DNA from: DATMNI01 sp035570275
Lineage (GTDB): Bacteria > Acidobacteriota > Terriglobia > Bryobacterales > Bryobacteraceae
Assembly: GCA_035570275.1 (NCBI GenBank)
Contig: DATMNI010000394.1
Coordinates: 1 to 60,195 of the forward strand
DNA: 60,195 bases
Direction of reading: 5' to 3'
In this document: in pieces, positions 1 through 7,706 of the stretch
How positions within the stretch are numbered: the stretch's first letter is position 1
Layout of the letters: every line of letters begins with the position of its first letter
The notes under the pieces: model-generated
What the model was told of the DNA's origin: nothing
The model's database searches: none
What the model saw: only the letters and a program-made list of their open reading frames with translations
Translations under genes and position numbers: made by a program

Positions 1-602
1 TGCTGTTATTCCGCGATCCGCGCATGGCCTCCGTCATCCGGAAGCGAGCCAGCTACATGTTGCAGGAGGGAACGCGTGACCTTGGCAGCCACTCGCCCGA
101 AGGTTCCCGCCCGGCGGCTTCGGTCTATCTGCATGCAGCGCTCTCCATCATCGGGCAGGCCGGCTACGAGCGCATCGTGGATACCGCCATCGAAACTGCG
201 CGTTACATGGCACAAGCCATCCGGCGCAGCGCCGAGTTCCAACTCTTGATGGAGCCGGAGACGAATCTGGTGCTGTACCGCTATGTGCCATCCGCGCTAC
301 GCGGCGCCGCCGAGCAAGGCACGCTCACCGCGGATGAAAACGCCGTCATCGACGGCGTCAACGAGCGTTTGCAGAAATCGCAATACCGGGCCGGATTCGC
401 ACTGGTCTCTCGAACCACGCTGCAGCGTTCTCTCGAAGGGGAGACTCCGGTGGTCGCGCTCCGGGCGGTAATCTCGAATCCTGAAACAACGGCCGAGGAC
501 ATCGACGCGGTGCTGAACGATCAGGTTCAGGTTGCCCGCAGCCTTCAAATAACCACGTCATCAAGCCAACTCGGCCGTGTGGTGAAAGCGGGCCGGAGGT
601 AA
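1..602 (+). CDS. PLP-dependent group II decarboxylase, C-terminal part (PanP/GadB-like)
   Basis: The gene is cut by the left edge of the window; the frame is already open at base 3 (reading LLFRDPRMA) and ends with TAA at 600-602. About 200 residues are visible. The stretch DLGSHSPEGSRP followed by a helix ending IIGQAGYERIV closely resembles the region after the active-site lysine in group II PLP decarboxylases, especially PanP-type aspartate 1-decarboxylases and glutamate decarboxylases. The NLVLYRYVP strand and the C-terminal small domain are also typical. The PLP lysine itself lies upstream, outside the window. The next gene starts two bases after the stop, so the two are probably translated together. 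The substrate (aspartate, glutamate or another amino acid) cannot be decided here. Confidence 0.85.
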   Translation, partial: LLFRDPRMASVIRKRASYMLQEGTRDLGSHSPEGSRPAASVYLHAALSIIGQAGYERIVDTAIETARYMAQAIRRSAEFQLLMEPETNLVLYRYVPSALRGAAEQGTLTADENAVIDGVNERLQKSQYRAGFALVSRTTLQRSLEGETPVVALRAVISNPETTAEDIDAVLNDQVQVARSLQITTSSSQLGRVVKAGRR

Positions 603-604
603 CT

Positions 605-2008
605 ATGCTCGCAACGCTCCCTGTCCCCGCCATCGCGGACCCGATTTACTACATCGGCGTGACACCGTATATGATGTTGGGCGCAGCCCGCTACCTTGAA
701 GGGTTGCGATTCATCACGGCCAATGACTGCTTCGGAGGGCGCTGGGACCGGATCGTCTTTAGCGCGGGCACGCCCGAGGCCAGTTTGGATATCCGATCCG
801 AGGTCACCCGCCTCCTGGGCGCAGCGGCGTTGGAGAACCGGTTCCGGCGGGAGGAAGCCGCTCACGCCTTGTTCCTGATGTTCGATGAGCGGGCGCAGTC
901 CGCCGCGTCCGGCCTCGGCCTGAACGTGTGTCTGCCAACGGCCGAAATACGGGCCAACCTGGACGACAAATTGGCCGGGACGCGCCTGGCCGATGCAGCC
1001 GGCGTCCCAACCGTGCCGAATGTGCTGGAGCCAATCGGAGGGTACGAGGACTTGCGCCGGCGTTGTTCCCATCTTGGCGCCGACCTGGTGGTCCAGTTGC
1101 CGTTTGGCGACTCCGGCGACTCGACGTTCTTCATTTCGTGCGAGGCGGACTTCCAGCGTTATGCCGGCGCAATTGCGAAAGAACGCTTCGTCAAAGTCAT
1201 GAAGCGGATCCGCTGCCGGCAGATGACGATCGAAGCATGTAACACCCGGTGCGGCACTTTTGTCGGGCCGCTGATGAAAGAGTTGATCGGGTTCAGCGAA
1301 CTTACCCTGCATCGGGGAGGCTGGTGCGGCAATGAACTGGTTCCGCCCGGCGACTCAGCGCTGCCGCCATCGCTGCGGCGGCAGGCACAACGTGCGGCGA
1401 TCGCCATCGGAGCGGCCTTGGCCAGAGAAGGCTATCGAGGTTGCTTCGGCGTCGACTTCCTGCTTGACGAGGACAGCGGTAAGCTTTACTTCGGCGAACT
1501 GAATCCGCGCTTTACGGGAGCCACGCCACTCTCCACACAAGCGGCTTTCGAGGAGAATCTGCCACCCCTGCTCGTTCTCCACCTCCTTGAATGGCTCGGC
1601 CGGCCCATTCCGTGCCATGCCGAAGCGTACAACCGCCAGATGCTGGAATCCACCAACACGCAAGCCATGGGTTCGCTGGTGATCAAGCACCTGGGCGCGG
1701 ACTCGCAGATCCTGGACGGCGCGCCGGCAAGCGGGATCTGGCGCATGGCCGGGGACGGACGGCTCCGCTTTACGCGCGAGGCATTCGACCCCGCGGACAT
1801 TACCCGTGCGGACGAAGTGTTTCTGCTCCGCACGGCGGAACCCGGGCAAATCGTCCCGACCGGCAGTTGCCTCGCCCGCGCGTTCCTTCGGGGCAGCCTG
1901 CTCGATTCCAGCTACCGCCTGAATGCGCGAGCGACCGCCCTTGTCGAAGCGATTCGGAACCTCTTCCAAGTGTATCCCGCACGAAAGGCAGCCACGCCTC
2001 TTGCTTAG
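605..2008 (+). CDS. ATP-grasp domain ligase
   Basis: A 467-residue protein with an ATP-grasp fold. The LDDKLAGTRLADAAGVPTVP segment matches the start of the ATP-binding subdomain. The metal-binding end of the fold is seen in GVDFLLDEDSGKLYFGELNPR, where the late acidic residue and the NPR asparagine bind Mg-ATP in this superfamily. ATP-grasp enzymes join a carboxylate to an amine or thiol through an acylphosphate. The start codon lies two bases after the stop of the PLP decarboxylase. That coupling suggests the ligase uses the decarboxylase product, for example to make an amide or short peptide, but this is an inference. A carbamoyl-phosphate or biotin-carboxylase role is less likely because no partner domain is present. 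Confidence 0.8.
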   Translation: MLATLPVPAIADPIYYIGVTPYMMLGAARYLEGLRFITANDCFGGRWDRIVFSAGTPEASLDIRSEVTRLLGAAALENRFRREEAAHALFLMFDERAQSAASGLGLNVCLPTAEIRANLDDKLAGTRLADAAGVPTVPNVLEPIGGYEDLRRRCSHLGADLVVQLPFGDSGDSTFFISCEADFQRYAGAIAKERFVKVMKRIRCRQMTIEACNTRCGTFVGPLMKELIGFSELTLHRGGWCGNELVPPGDSALPPSLRRQAQRAAIAIGAALAREGYRGCFGVDFLLDEDSGKLYFGELNPRFTGATPLSTQAAFEENLPPLLVLHLLEWLGRPIPCHAEAYNRQMLESTNTQAMGSLVIKHLGADSQILDGAPASGIWRMAGDGRLRFTREAFDPADITRADEVFLLRTAEPGQIVPTGSCLARAFLRGSLLDSSYRLNARATALVEAIRNLFQVYPARKAATPLA

Positions 2009-2054
2009 TACACCGTTTCAGAAGTTCGCCAACGTATCGGGAAACCGCTTGCTC

Positions 2055-2100
2055 ACGCGCGCGGCTCCGATTAACGCGCGCGGCTCCGACCAGAGCCGCG
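2055..2100. repeat. GC-rich direct repeat with inverted copy
   Basis: The 16-base unit ACGCGCGCGGCTCCGA occurs at 2055-2070 and again at 2074-2089. An inverted GAGCCGCG follows at 2093-2100 and can pair with either copy. It sits in the 228-base gap after the ATP-grasp gene and may act as a transcription end, although no T-run follows. Otherwise no gene is visible in this gap. Confidence 0.55.
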
Positions 2101-2236
2101 ACGGTCACGGAGCGGCTGCCTCGAAATACGAGACCGGATTATTGAAATTAAGCACCGCTAAACCCGCCGCGACTGGGGATCCGCCTTTCCTATGAGTGCG
2201 TGCGAGTTTGCCCGCTATTTGCTACAGTCCATCGTT

Positions 2237-3055
2237 ATGGATGACTACATTGTTCGTTCTCCGGCCAAGCACCCCTGCCGAGCCTCGTTGCTCGTCCTGA
2301 TGCTGTGCTCCGCGCCGTATCTGCTGCGGGCGCAAGCGTCCGGAGCACCGGCAACACCTCCGCCCACCGTGCCGGATTGGGCGCTGCCGGGCTCCCCTAC
2401 GCACAAACAGGTGCCGCCACCGGCGGATTTTCACCGGCCGAGCCGAAATTTCAATACGCCGGTCGGCGTGTTTGAAGGCCAATCTGACATCGGCAGCGCA
2501 GTGGTGCCGGGCAGCGCCAGTTACGACGCCGGCACGAAGCAGTACACCATCAACTCCGCCGGTTACAACATCTGGTACTCGCGCGACGAGTTCCGTTATC
2601 TCTGGAATAAGATGTCGGGGGACGCTTCACTCGCGGCCGACGTCACGTTCCCGAACCCGGCCGGCTACGGCGACCGCAAGGCGGTCCTGGTCATTCGCCA
2701 AGACCTTGATGACGATGCCAAGGAAGCCATGATCGGCGAACACGGCGCGGGCATGGTTCACCTGGCACAGCGTCCGGAAAGAGGCGCGAACCTCAAGGAT
2801 ATGCAGTATCGTTTCGGGGGCATGCTCGCCAACGTCAGGGCCAAGCGTATTGGAATCGAAAAGCGAGGCGATTCCGTCGCGATCTTCATCAGTCTGCAAG
2901 GCGAACCTATGCAACAGCTCGGCCCACCGATTGACCTGCACTTCGACGGACCTTTTTACGTTGGCATCGGCTTCTGTTCGCATTTGCCGGACAAGTCTGA
3001 TACTGCTGTGCTTTCCAATGTCGTTCTCGAGAACTCGGCGGGCAAGGTGCACTAG
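2237..3055 (+). CDS. Secreted beta-sandwich protein of unknown function
   Basis: The chosen ATG at 2237 gives 272 residues; an ATG at 2192 would add 15 residues ahead of the signal. An N-terminal hydrophobic stretch LLVLMLCSAPYLLRAQA reads as a signal peptide with cleavage after AQA. The body holds FEGQSDIGSAVVPGSASYD, then NIWYSRDEFRYLWNKMSGD, then AVLVIRQDLDDDAKEAM. From memory, this segment resembles a domain found in acidobacterial TolB-like and DUF1349-like secreted proteins, where it precedes WD40-like propellers. Here it stands alone. No catalytic residues are obvious. A carbohydrate- or glycan-binding role is possible but unsupported. Confidence 0.7.
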   Translation: MDDYIVRSPAKHPCRASLLVLMLCSAPYLLRAQASGAPATPPPTVPDWALPGSPTHKQVPPPADFHRPSRNFNTPVGVFEGQSDIGSAVVPGSASYDAGTKQYTINSAGYNIWYSRDEFRYLWNKMSGDASLAADVTFPNPAGYGDRKAVLVIRQDLDDDAKEAMIGEHGAGMVHLAQRPERGANLKDMQYRFGGMLANVRAKRIGIEKRGDSVAIFISLQGEPMQQLGPPIDLHFDGPFYVGIGFCSHLPDKSDTAVLSNVVLENSAGKVH

Positions 3056-3321
3056 ACCGAACGACGCTTGCCGCTTGGGAACTGAATGGGACAGCGTAGC
3101 GCGGAGCAGATGCGCCGAACAACGAGTCGGCTTCGCGACGGGAATGAGTTGGGCCAACAGTCCTGCTCACTTCCGCGGGTTGGGCGTGTTATACGTCTTT
3201 GTGGGAGCGGATAGCTCTACGATGCGCGACTAAGTCCGGGCTCATCGAGTTCTGCCCGTTCCCGGAAAACCGGTATAATCGTCGGAGTTAGGAAATGCGC
3301 ACTCACGGCGGAGGAGGTCCT

Positions 3322-4261
3322 ATGCAGCCTACATTGAAAACGTCTGCCTGCAAGACGTCTGCCTGCGAGACGTCTGCCTGCAAGACGATTGCCGTCGTGG
3401 CGGCGTTGGCAGCCGGATTGATAATCGATTCGCTGGCCGTTCCAACCGCATTTGCCGGCGATGTGATGGCCGTGGCGCAGCAAAACTCGCTGGTGCAAGA
3501 GTATTGCGCGGTCTGTCACACCGACGCGGCCAGGAACGGCGGCCTGTCTCTCGAACACTTCGACGCGGCCCAGGCGGCCCCCAGTTTGGCGGCCATGATG
3601 GTGAGCAAGCTAACCTCCGGGGTCTCGCTGGAAACCGTGAAGGCGGCGGCTTCCGACCCCAGCGCAGATGCCTTGGTGGCCAAGAAGATGAAAGGCGGAG
3701 CGATGGGCGCGGCAGGCATACCGGTACCAGACAAGGCGACAATCGATGCACTGATCAACGCGCTCGCCTCCGAAGCGACCGGCGCCAATGAGTGGGGCGT
3801 GAAGCGAACCCAAGACCCGGCGACGAGGTCGCCGGTGCTGACGGCGAGTATCCTGCGGGAGCTGCCTTCGGCGAGAAATGCAGGCGAAGCCGCCATGTAC
3901 CGGTTGGTGCTCGCTTGCAACGCCGCGACTCACGAAGGCGAGATGCAAATTGCCTGGGCGCCAGTTCCGAAGACGGGCACCCTGTCCGCCGCCGTGGACG
4001 GAAAGACACTGTTTACATAAAAGGTCGAAGGCACTGAAACGATGGGCAACGGAAGCCAGGTAATCGCGGGGCCGGCGTCAATCAGCCTCTATGAATCGAA
4101 GAAGGACTTCCAAACTCCGGGGATGCTGCTGCCGGCAACAGCGCTACGCATCACAAATCTGTTCCCGAATGAGTCGGTTGAGTTTTTCGTTCGGCGATCT
4201 TCCTCAGGCGGCGCGTCAGTCGCTAGCGGCGTGTTTCAAAGAGAGCAGTACCGGCCAATAG
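3322..4261 (+). pseudogene. Broken secreted c-type cytochrome gene (in-frame stop plus frameshift)
   Basis: The ATG at 3322 follows a strong GGAGGAGG ribosome site. The product has an N-terminal signal-like stretch ending AFAGD and one haem-attachment motif CAVCH, as in secreted PSCyt-type proteins. The frame is closed by TAA at 4018-4020 after AVDGKTLFT. It continues without a break in the same frame (KVEGTETMGNGSQ and LPATALRITNLFPNESVEF), which is normal family-like sequence. Near 4190 the coding frame shifts by one and resumes as GDLPQAARQSLAACF, ending with TAG at 4259-4261. The gene therefore has two lesions and is probably dead. The N-terminal part (232 residues) could still be made as a short cytochrome. 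A sequencing error could explain one lesion but hardly both. Confidence 0.7.
3340..3384 (+). repeat. Three tandem copies of a 15-base unit
   Basis: ACGTCTGCCTGCAAG is present three times in a row with one mismatch, inside the signal-peptide region of the broken cytochrome gene. It encodes a five-residue repeat (TSACK, TSACE, TSACK). The repeat keeps the frame and adds cysteines ahead of the hydrophobic core. Confidence 0.9.
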
Positions 4262-4465
4262 CGTCGTAGTTGGGACCGCCGAAATGGATGACGCCGTGGC
4301 CTTCCTCTACAACCTGAGCCGTCCGGGCATGGCTCCCATCGCGGCACGTCGAATGAGGCGCGCGGTGGGATTTGTGATCTAACACGCCACCGGCAAAGAA
4401 GCCTCGCAGGCGCCCAACGGCTTAAGTGAACAGTGTTGGGGTTAACCCGCCTTACACACCTCGAC

Positions 4466-7400
4466 TTACACGCCTGGAGATGCGGCGGGCAGTGTCTTCG
4501 GGAGAAAACCAGGGCGGGGACGTACCCGATTGATCAGCTCATATAGGACCGGCAAATGGATTGGCTTGGAAAGATAGTCGTCCATACCCGCCCGGAGACA
4601 GATCTCGCGATCGCCGCTCATGGCATGCGCCGTCATCGCGACGATCGGAATATGTTGCGGACTTCCACCGGCTTGAGCGGCATGGCGCTCGGCGTCGCGA
4701 ATCACCGTGGTGGCTTCGAGCCCGCCCATTTCCGGCATCTGCAAGTCCATCAGAATCAAGTCGAACTGTTGCTCAGCAACAGCGCGAACTGCCTTTGCCC
4801 CATCGTCAACCACCATCAGGCTGTGGCCCATCTTTCGGATCGCCCGCTCCGCCAATCTTTGATTGACAATGTTGTCCTCCGCCAGCAGGATGTGGAGCGG
4901 CTGCGCCGGCTCCGTTGAGCCGGCATCACTCGCGGGAAGCGCGCCTTCCAGGCCGGGCAATTTCGCCTGACCGCCGCCCAGGAACGCCGCCGTAAAACTG
5001 AAGGTACTTCCCAAACCCGGGGTGCTCTCAACCCAGATGCGGCCGTCCAGCAATTGGACCAGCTTGGAGCAGATGGCAAGGCCCAGCCCGGTACCACCCT
5101 GGCGCCGCGTGGCCGAGCCGTCGGCTTGCGCGAACGCTTCAAAGATCAGGCTCTGCTTATCGCGAGGGATGCCGCAACCCGTGTCGCGTACGGAAAAGTG
5201 GAGCATGTGTTTGGGCGTCTGCCCGGTGGCATGCGAGCTGGCCACCAACGTCACCGTCAAAGCCACGCTGCCGCCTGCCGTGAATTTCATGGCATTGGCC
5301 ACCAGGTTCAGTATGATCTGGCGCAGCCGGTCGGCATCGCCGGTCAGGAATTGCGGAATGTCCCGGCTCACTTCGTGAGTGAGTTCCAGCTTCTTCTCGC
5401 GCGCCTTCCAGGAAAAACCCAGCATGGCATCGCTCACGCACTTGCGCAGGTTAAAGGGTTCATGCGCAAGCTCCAGTTTGCCGGCTTCGATTTTGGAGAA
5501 GTCGAGAATGTCGTTGATCACCACCAGGAGCGATTCGGCCGAATCCCGCACGGTGGAAATGTACTCGCGCTGTTCGTCGTCGAGCGCCGTGTTGAGGGCA
5601 AGCTGGGTCATGCCGATCACCCCGTTCATGGGGGTTCGAATCTCGTGACTCATGTTAGCCAGAAATTCGCTCTTCAGCCGCGAAATCTCCTTCGATTGAC
5701 GAAGCAGTTCTTCGATCTCGCCATTCGCCTTCGCCAGTTGCCGGTTGGTTCGGTCGAGTTCCGCCGTGCGCTCCCGAACGCGATCCTCCAGGCCCTCATT
5801 CAGGATTCTGATCTTGGTTTCCGCCTGTTTGTAATCTTCGATATCGGTGCAGGTGCCGAACCATCGCACGACTGCGCCTTGCGCATCTCGAATAGGGCGC
5901 GCTCGTCCGAGGTGCCAGCGATACGCGCTGTCGGAAGCCCGTCTAAAGCGATACTCGACCTCGTAAGGCTCACAAGTGGTGAAGGCGTGCGTCCATAAGT
6001 CTACGCAGTTTTGTAAGTCATCCGGGTGCAGGACCGGCCCCCAACCCCAATTCCTTGTCTGCTCGAAGTTCATGGCCGTGTAGTCGTACCAGCGCTGATT
6101 GTAGTAGTCGAGATTTCCGTCCGGGGCGGCCGTCCAGACGATTTGAGGCATGAAATCGGCTATTTGCCGGAACTGGGACTCGCTGTTCCGCAGCGCGGCT
6201 TCGGCCAACTTGATGCTGTGGATATCCGTGCAGGTGCCTGTCCACCGGACTAGTTCTCCTTCGGGATTGAAGACTGGAGTGCCGCGCGCGAGGTGCCATC
6301 GATACATCCCGTCGGAGGCACGCCGGAAACGGTATTCCAGCGTATACGGCTCGCGGTTGGCGAAGGCACACGCCCGGCGGTCCATCACGTCCCGCACATC
6401 ATCCGGATGAATCATGGAAACCCACCCGCCGTCTCTGGTCTGCTCAAAGGTCATGCCGATGTAGTCGTAGCAGCCTTGATTAAAGTAATCCATTTCGCCG
6501 GCGGATGTGGCCGTCCAGACAATTTGAGGCATACAATCGGCAAGTTGCCGCATGTTCCCCTCTGCCCGGGCCCGCGCAGTATCCAGCCTGTTGAGTATTT
6601 GGCCACATCTCCAGACCAGCAACGCAAAAACGACTATATTGCACGCGGTGAACAGCGCCAGGCTGAAGGCCGTGTCATACAGTCCCATCAGTTGACCATG
6701 CCATCGCAGCCAGCCCGTCGCAATCGGAATGAGCAGCGCGGCCGGCAACAGCCGCCTAGCGATCACGCCGCCGGGCGCATGACTGTTGATCGTTGCCATG
6801 AGACCCCAGTCGGGGCGGGAAAGAAGCACGCCTGCGGAGAGAATGAGGAACGTTAGGGACGTATGGATCGACATAGCGGCGCTTCCCGGGCTGAACGCGA
6901 TTCCATGGAAGCTCCGGATGCCGTACAGATAGCCAATCACATTGAACAGGCACAGGAGGCCGGCTGTAATTGCCAGATATTGGCCCACCGCGAAACCGCC
7001 ACGACGACGCGAAAGGAACAGCGCGCCGCCTAATAACACGAAGGTCAGTGCCGACGAAATGGCCATCCGGCCGGGAGCTACCAGCAGTGCCGAGTTGCGG
7101 AACATCAGCTCATCAATGCCAAGACTCTTTCCCAGGCCGTACTCGATCAGCGTCACCAAGCCAATCAGGCTGGCCATTCCGGCGCACGCCCGAAGCAGGA
7201 GACGTGTAGCCCCCCTGGCCTGACCGGTATCGAACCAAAGCGCCGCTCCACACAGCAGAAGGCCGCCCGCGGTGTTCGGCCTCATTGCCGTATATCCGGG
7301 AAACACGGTCCGCAAGCTCGCGATACCACCTGCCCAGCCACCCAACAGCACGGCGAGGCCGACACAGACGCTCAGCAAGCCCAGCAGGCGAGCCGCCAGG

Positions 7401-7507
7401 CGGCAGTTCGACAGGCGCCCGGCAATATCCGGGACGGCCGGCATCGGGGCATTGACAGTGTCCCGTGCATGCTGGCCGGCCTGGGCGCGGTTCACGGACT
7501 TCTCCAT
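4466..7507 (-). CDS. Membrane hybrid sensor histidine kinase (PAS-PAS-HisKA-HATPase-REC)
   Basis: A 1013-residue hybrid kinase. Residues 35-300 hold about eight hydrophobic segments, forming a MASE-like membrane sensor. Two near-identical PAS/PAC units follow (about 315-440 and 445-565), each with a MPQIVWTA start and a YRWHL PAC strand. Next is a coiled coil rich in E, R and Q. The HisKA box NMSHEIRTPMNG places the phosphorylated histidine at His621. The HATPase shows NLVANAMKF, DTGCGIP and GGTGLGLAI. A receiver domain ends the protein with LILMDLQMP, phosphorylated aspartate Asp921. No HPt domain is seen, so a separate phosphotransfer partner is expected. The gene is divergent from the PQQ dehydrogenase gene. 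Confidence 0.95.
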   Translation of the reverse strand: MEKSVNRAQAGQHARDTVNAPMPAVPDIAGRLSNCRLAARLLGLLSVCVGLAVLLGGWAGGIASLRTVFPGYTAMRPNTAGGLLLCGAALWFDTGQARGATRLLLRACAGMASLIGLVTLIEYGLGKSLGIDELMFRNSALLVAPGRMAISSALTFVLLGGALFLSRRRGGFAVGQYLAITAGLLCLFNVIGYLYGIRSFHGIAFSPGSAAMSIHTSLTFLILSAGVLLSRPDWGLMATINSHAPGGVIARRLLPAALLIPIATGWLRWHGQLMGLYDTAFSLALFTACNIVVFALLVWRCGQILNRLDTARARAEGNMRQLADCMPQIVWTATSAGEMDYFNQGCYDYIGMTFEQTRDGGWVSMIHPDDVRDVMDRRACAFANREPYTLEYRFRRASDGMYRWHLARGTPVFNPEGELVRWTGTCTDIHSIKLAEAALRNSESQFRQIADFMPQIVWTAAPDGNLDYYNQRWYDYTAMNFEQTRNWGWGPVLHPDDLQNCVDLWTHAFTTCEPYEVEYRFRRASDSAYRWHLGRARPIRDAQGAVVRWFGTCTDIEDYKQAETKIRILNEGLEDRVRERTAELDRTNRQLAKANGEIEELLRQSKEISRLKSEFLANMSHEIRTPMNGVIGMTQLALNTALDDEQREYISTVRDSAESLLVVINDILDFSKIEAGKLELAHEPFNLRKCVSDAMLGFSWKAREKKLELTHEVSRDIPQFLTGDADRLRQIILNLVANAMKFTAGGSVALTVTLVASSHATGQTPKHMLHFSVRDTGCGIPRDKQSLIFEAFAQADGSATRRQGGTGLGLAICSKLVQLLDGRIWVESTPGLGSTFSFTAAFLGGGQAKLPGLEGALPASDAGSTEPAQPLHILLAEDNIVNQRLAERAIRKMGHSLMVVDDGAKAVRAVAEQQFDLILMDLQMPEMGGLEATTVIRDAERHAAQAGGSPQHIPIVAMTAHAMSGDREICLRAGMDDYLSKPIHLPVLYELINRVRPRPGFLPKTLPAASPGV

Positions 7508-7615
7508 ACCTCTACTTATCGGCAGGGAATTGATTTACCGACACAACGCAAACCGGCGGCAGCGAAGGCGGCAGCGAGCCGAGTGTGCGTCGGCGGCGTT
7601 GGCGGCAGGGTCCGG

Positions 7616-7660
7616 CAGGCGGATTAGCAATCCGCCGCAGGTTACCAACCTGCCCCACAT
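7616..7660. repeat. Twin-palindrome REP-like element
   Basis: Two palindromes stand side by side: GGCGGATTAGCAATCCGCC at 7618-7636 and CAGGTTACCAACCTG at 7638-7652, followed by CCCCACATA. The same arrangement recurs at 47853-47896 and, inverted, at 49867-49910. It lies in the 199-base gap between the divergent kinase and PQQ dehydrogenase genes. Confidence 0.8.
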
Positions 7661-7706
7661 AGCAGCTATACTTGGGACAAAATCGCCAGCTCTAGGACGA
7701 CGACCC

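Noticed and set aside
7272..7706. Extended start for the PQQ dehydrogenase
   Set aside because: The extra 145 codons overlap the kinase gene and the REP-like element and do not look like protein; the signal peptide begins at 7707.
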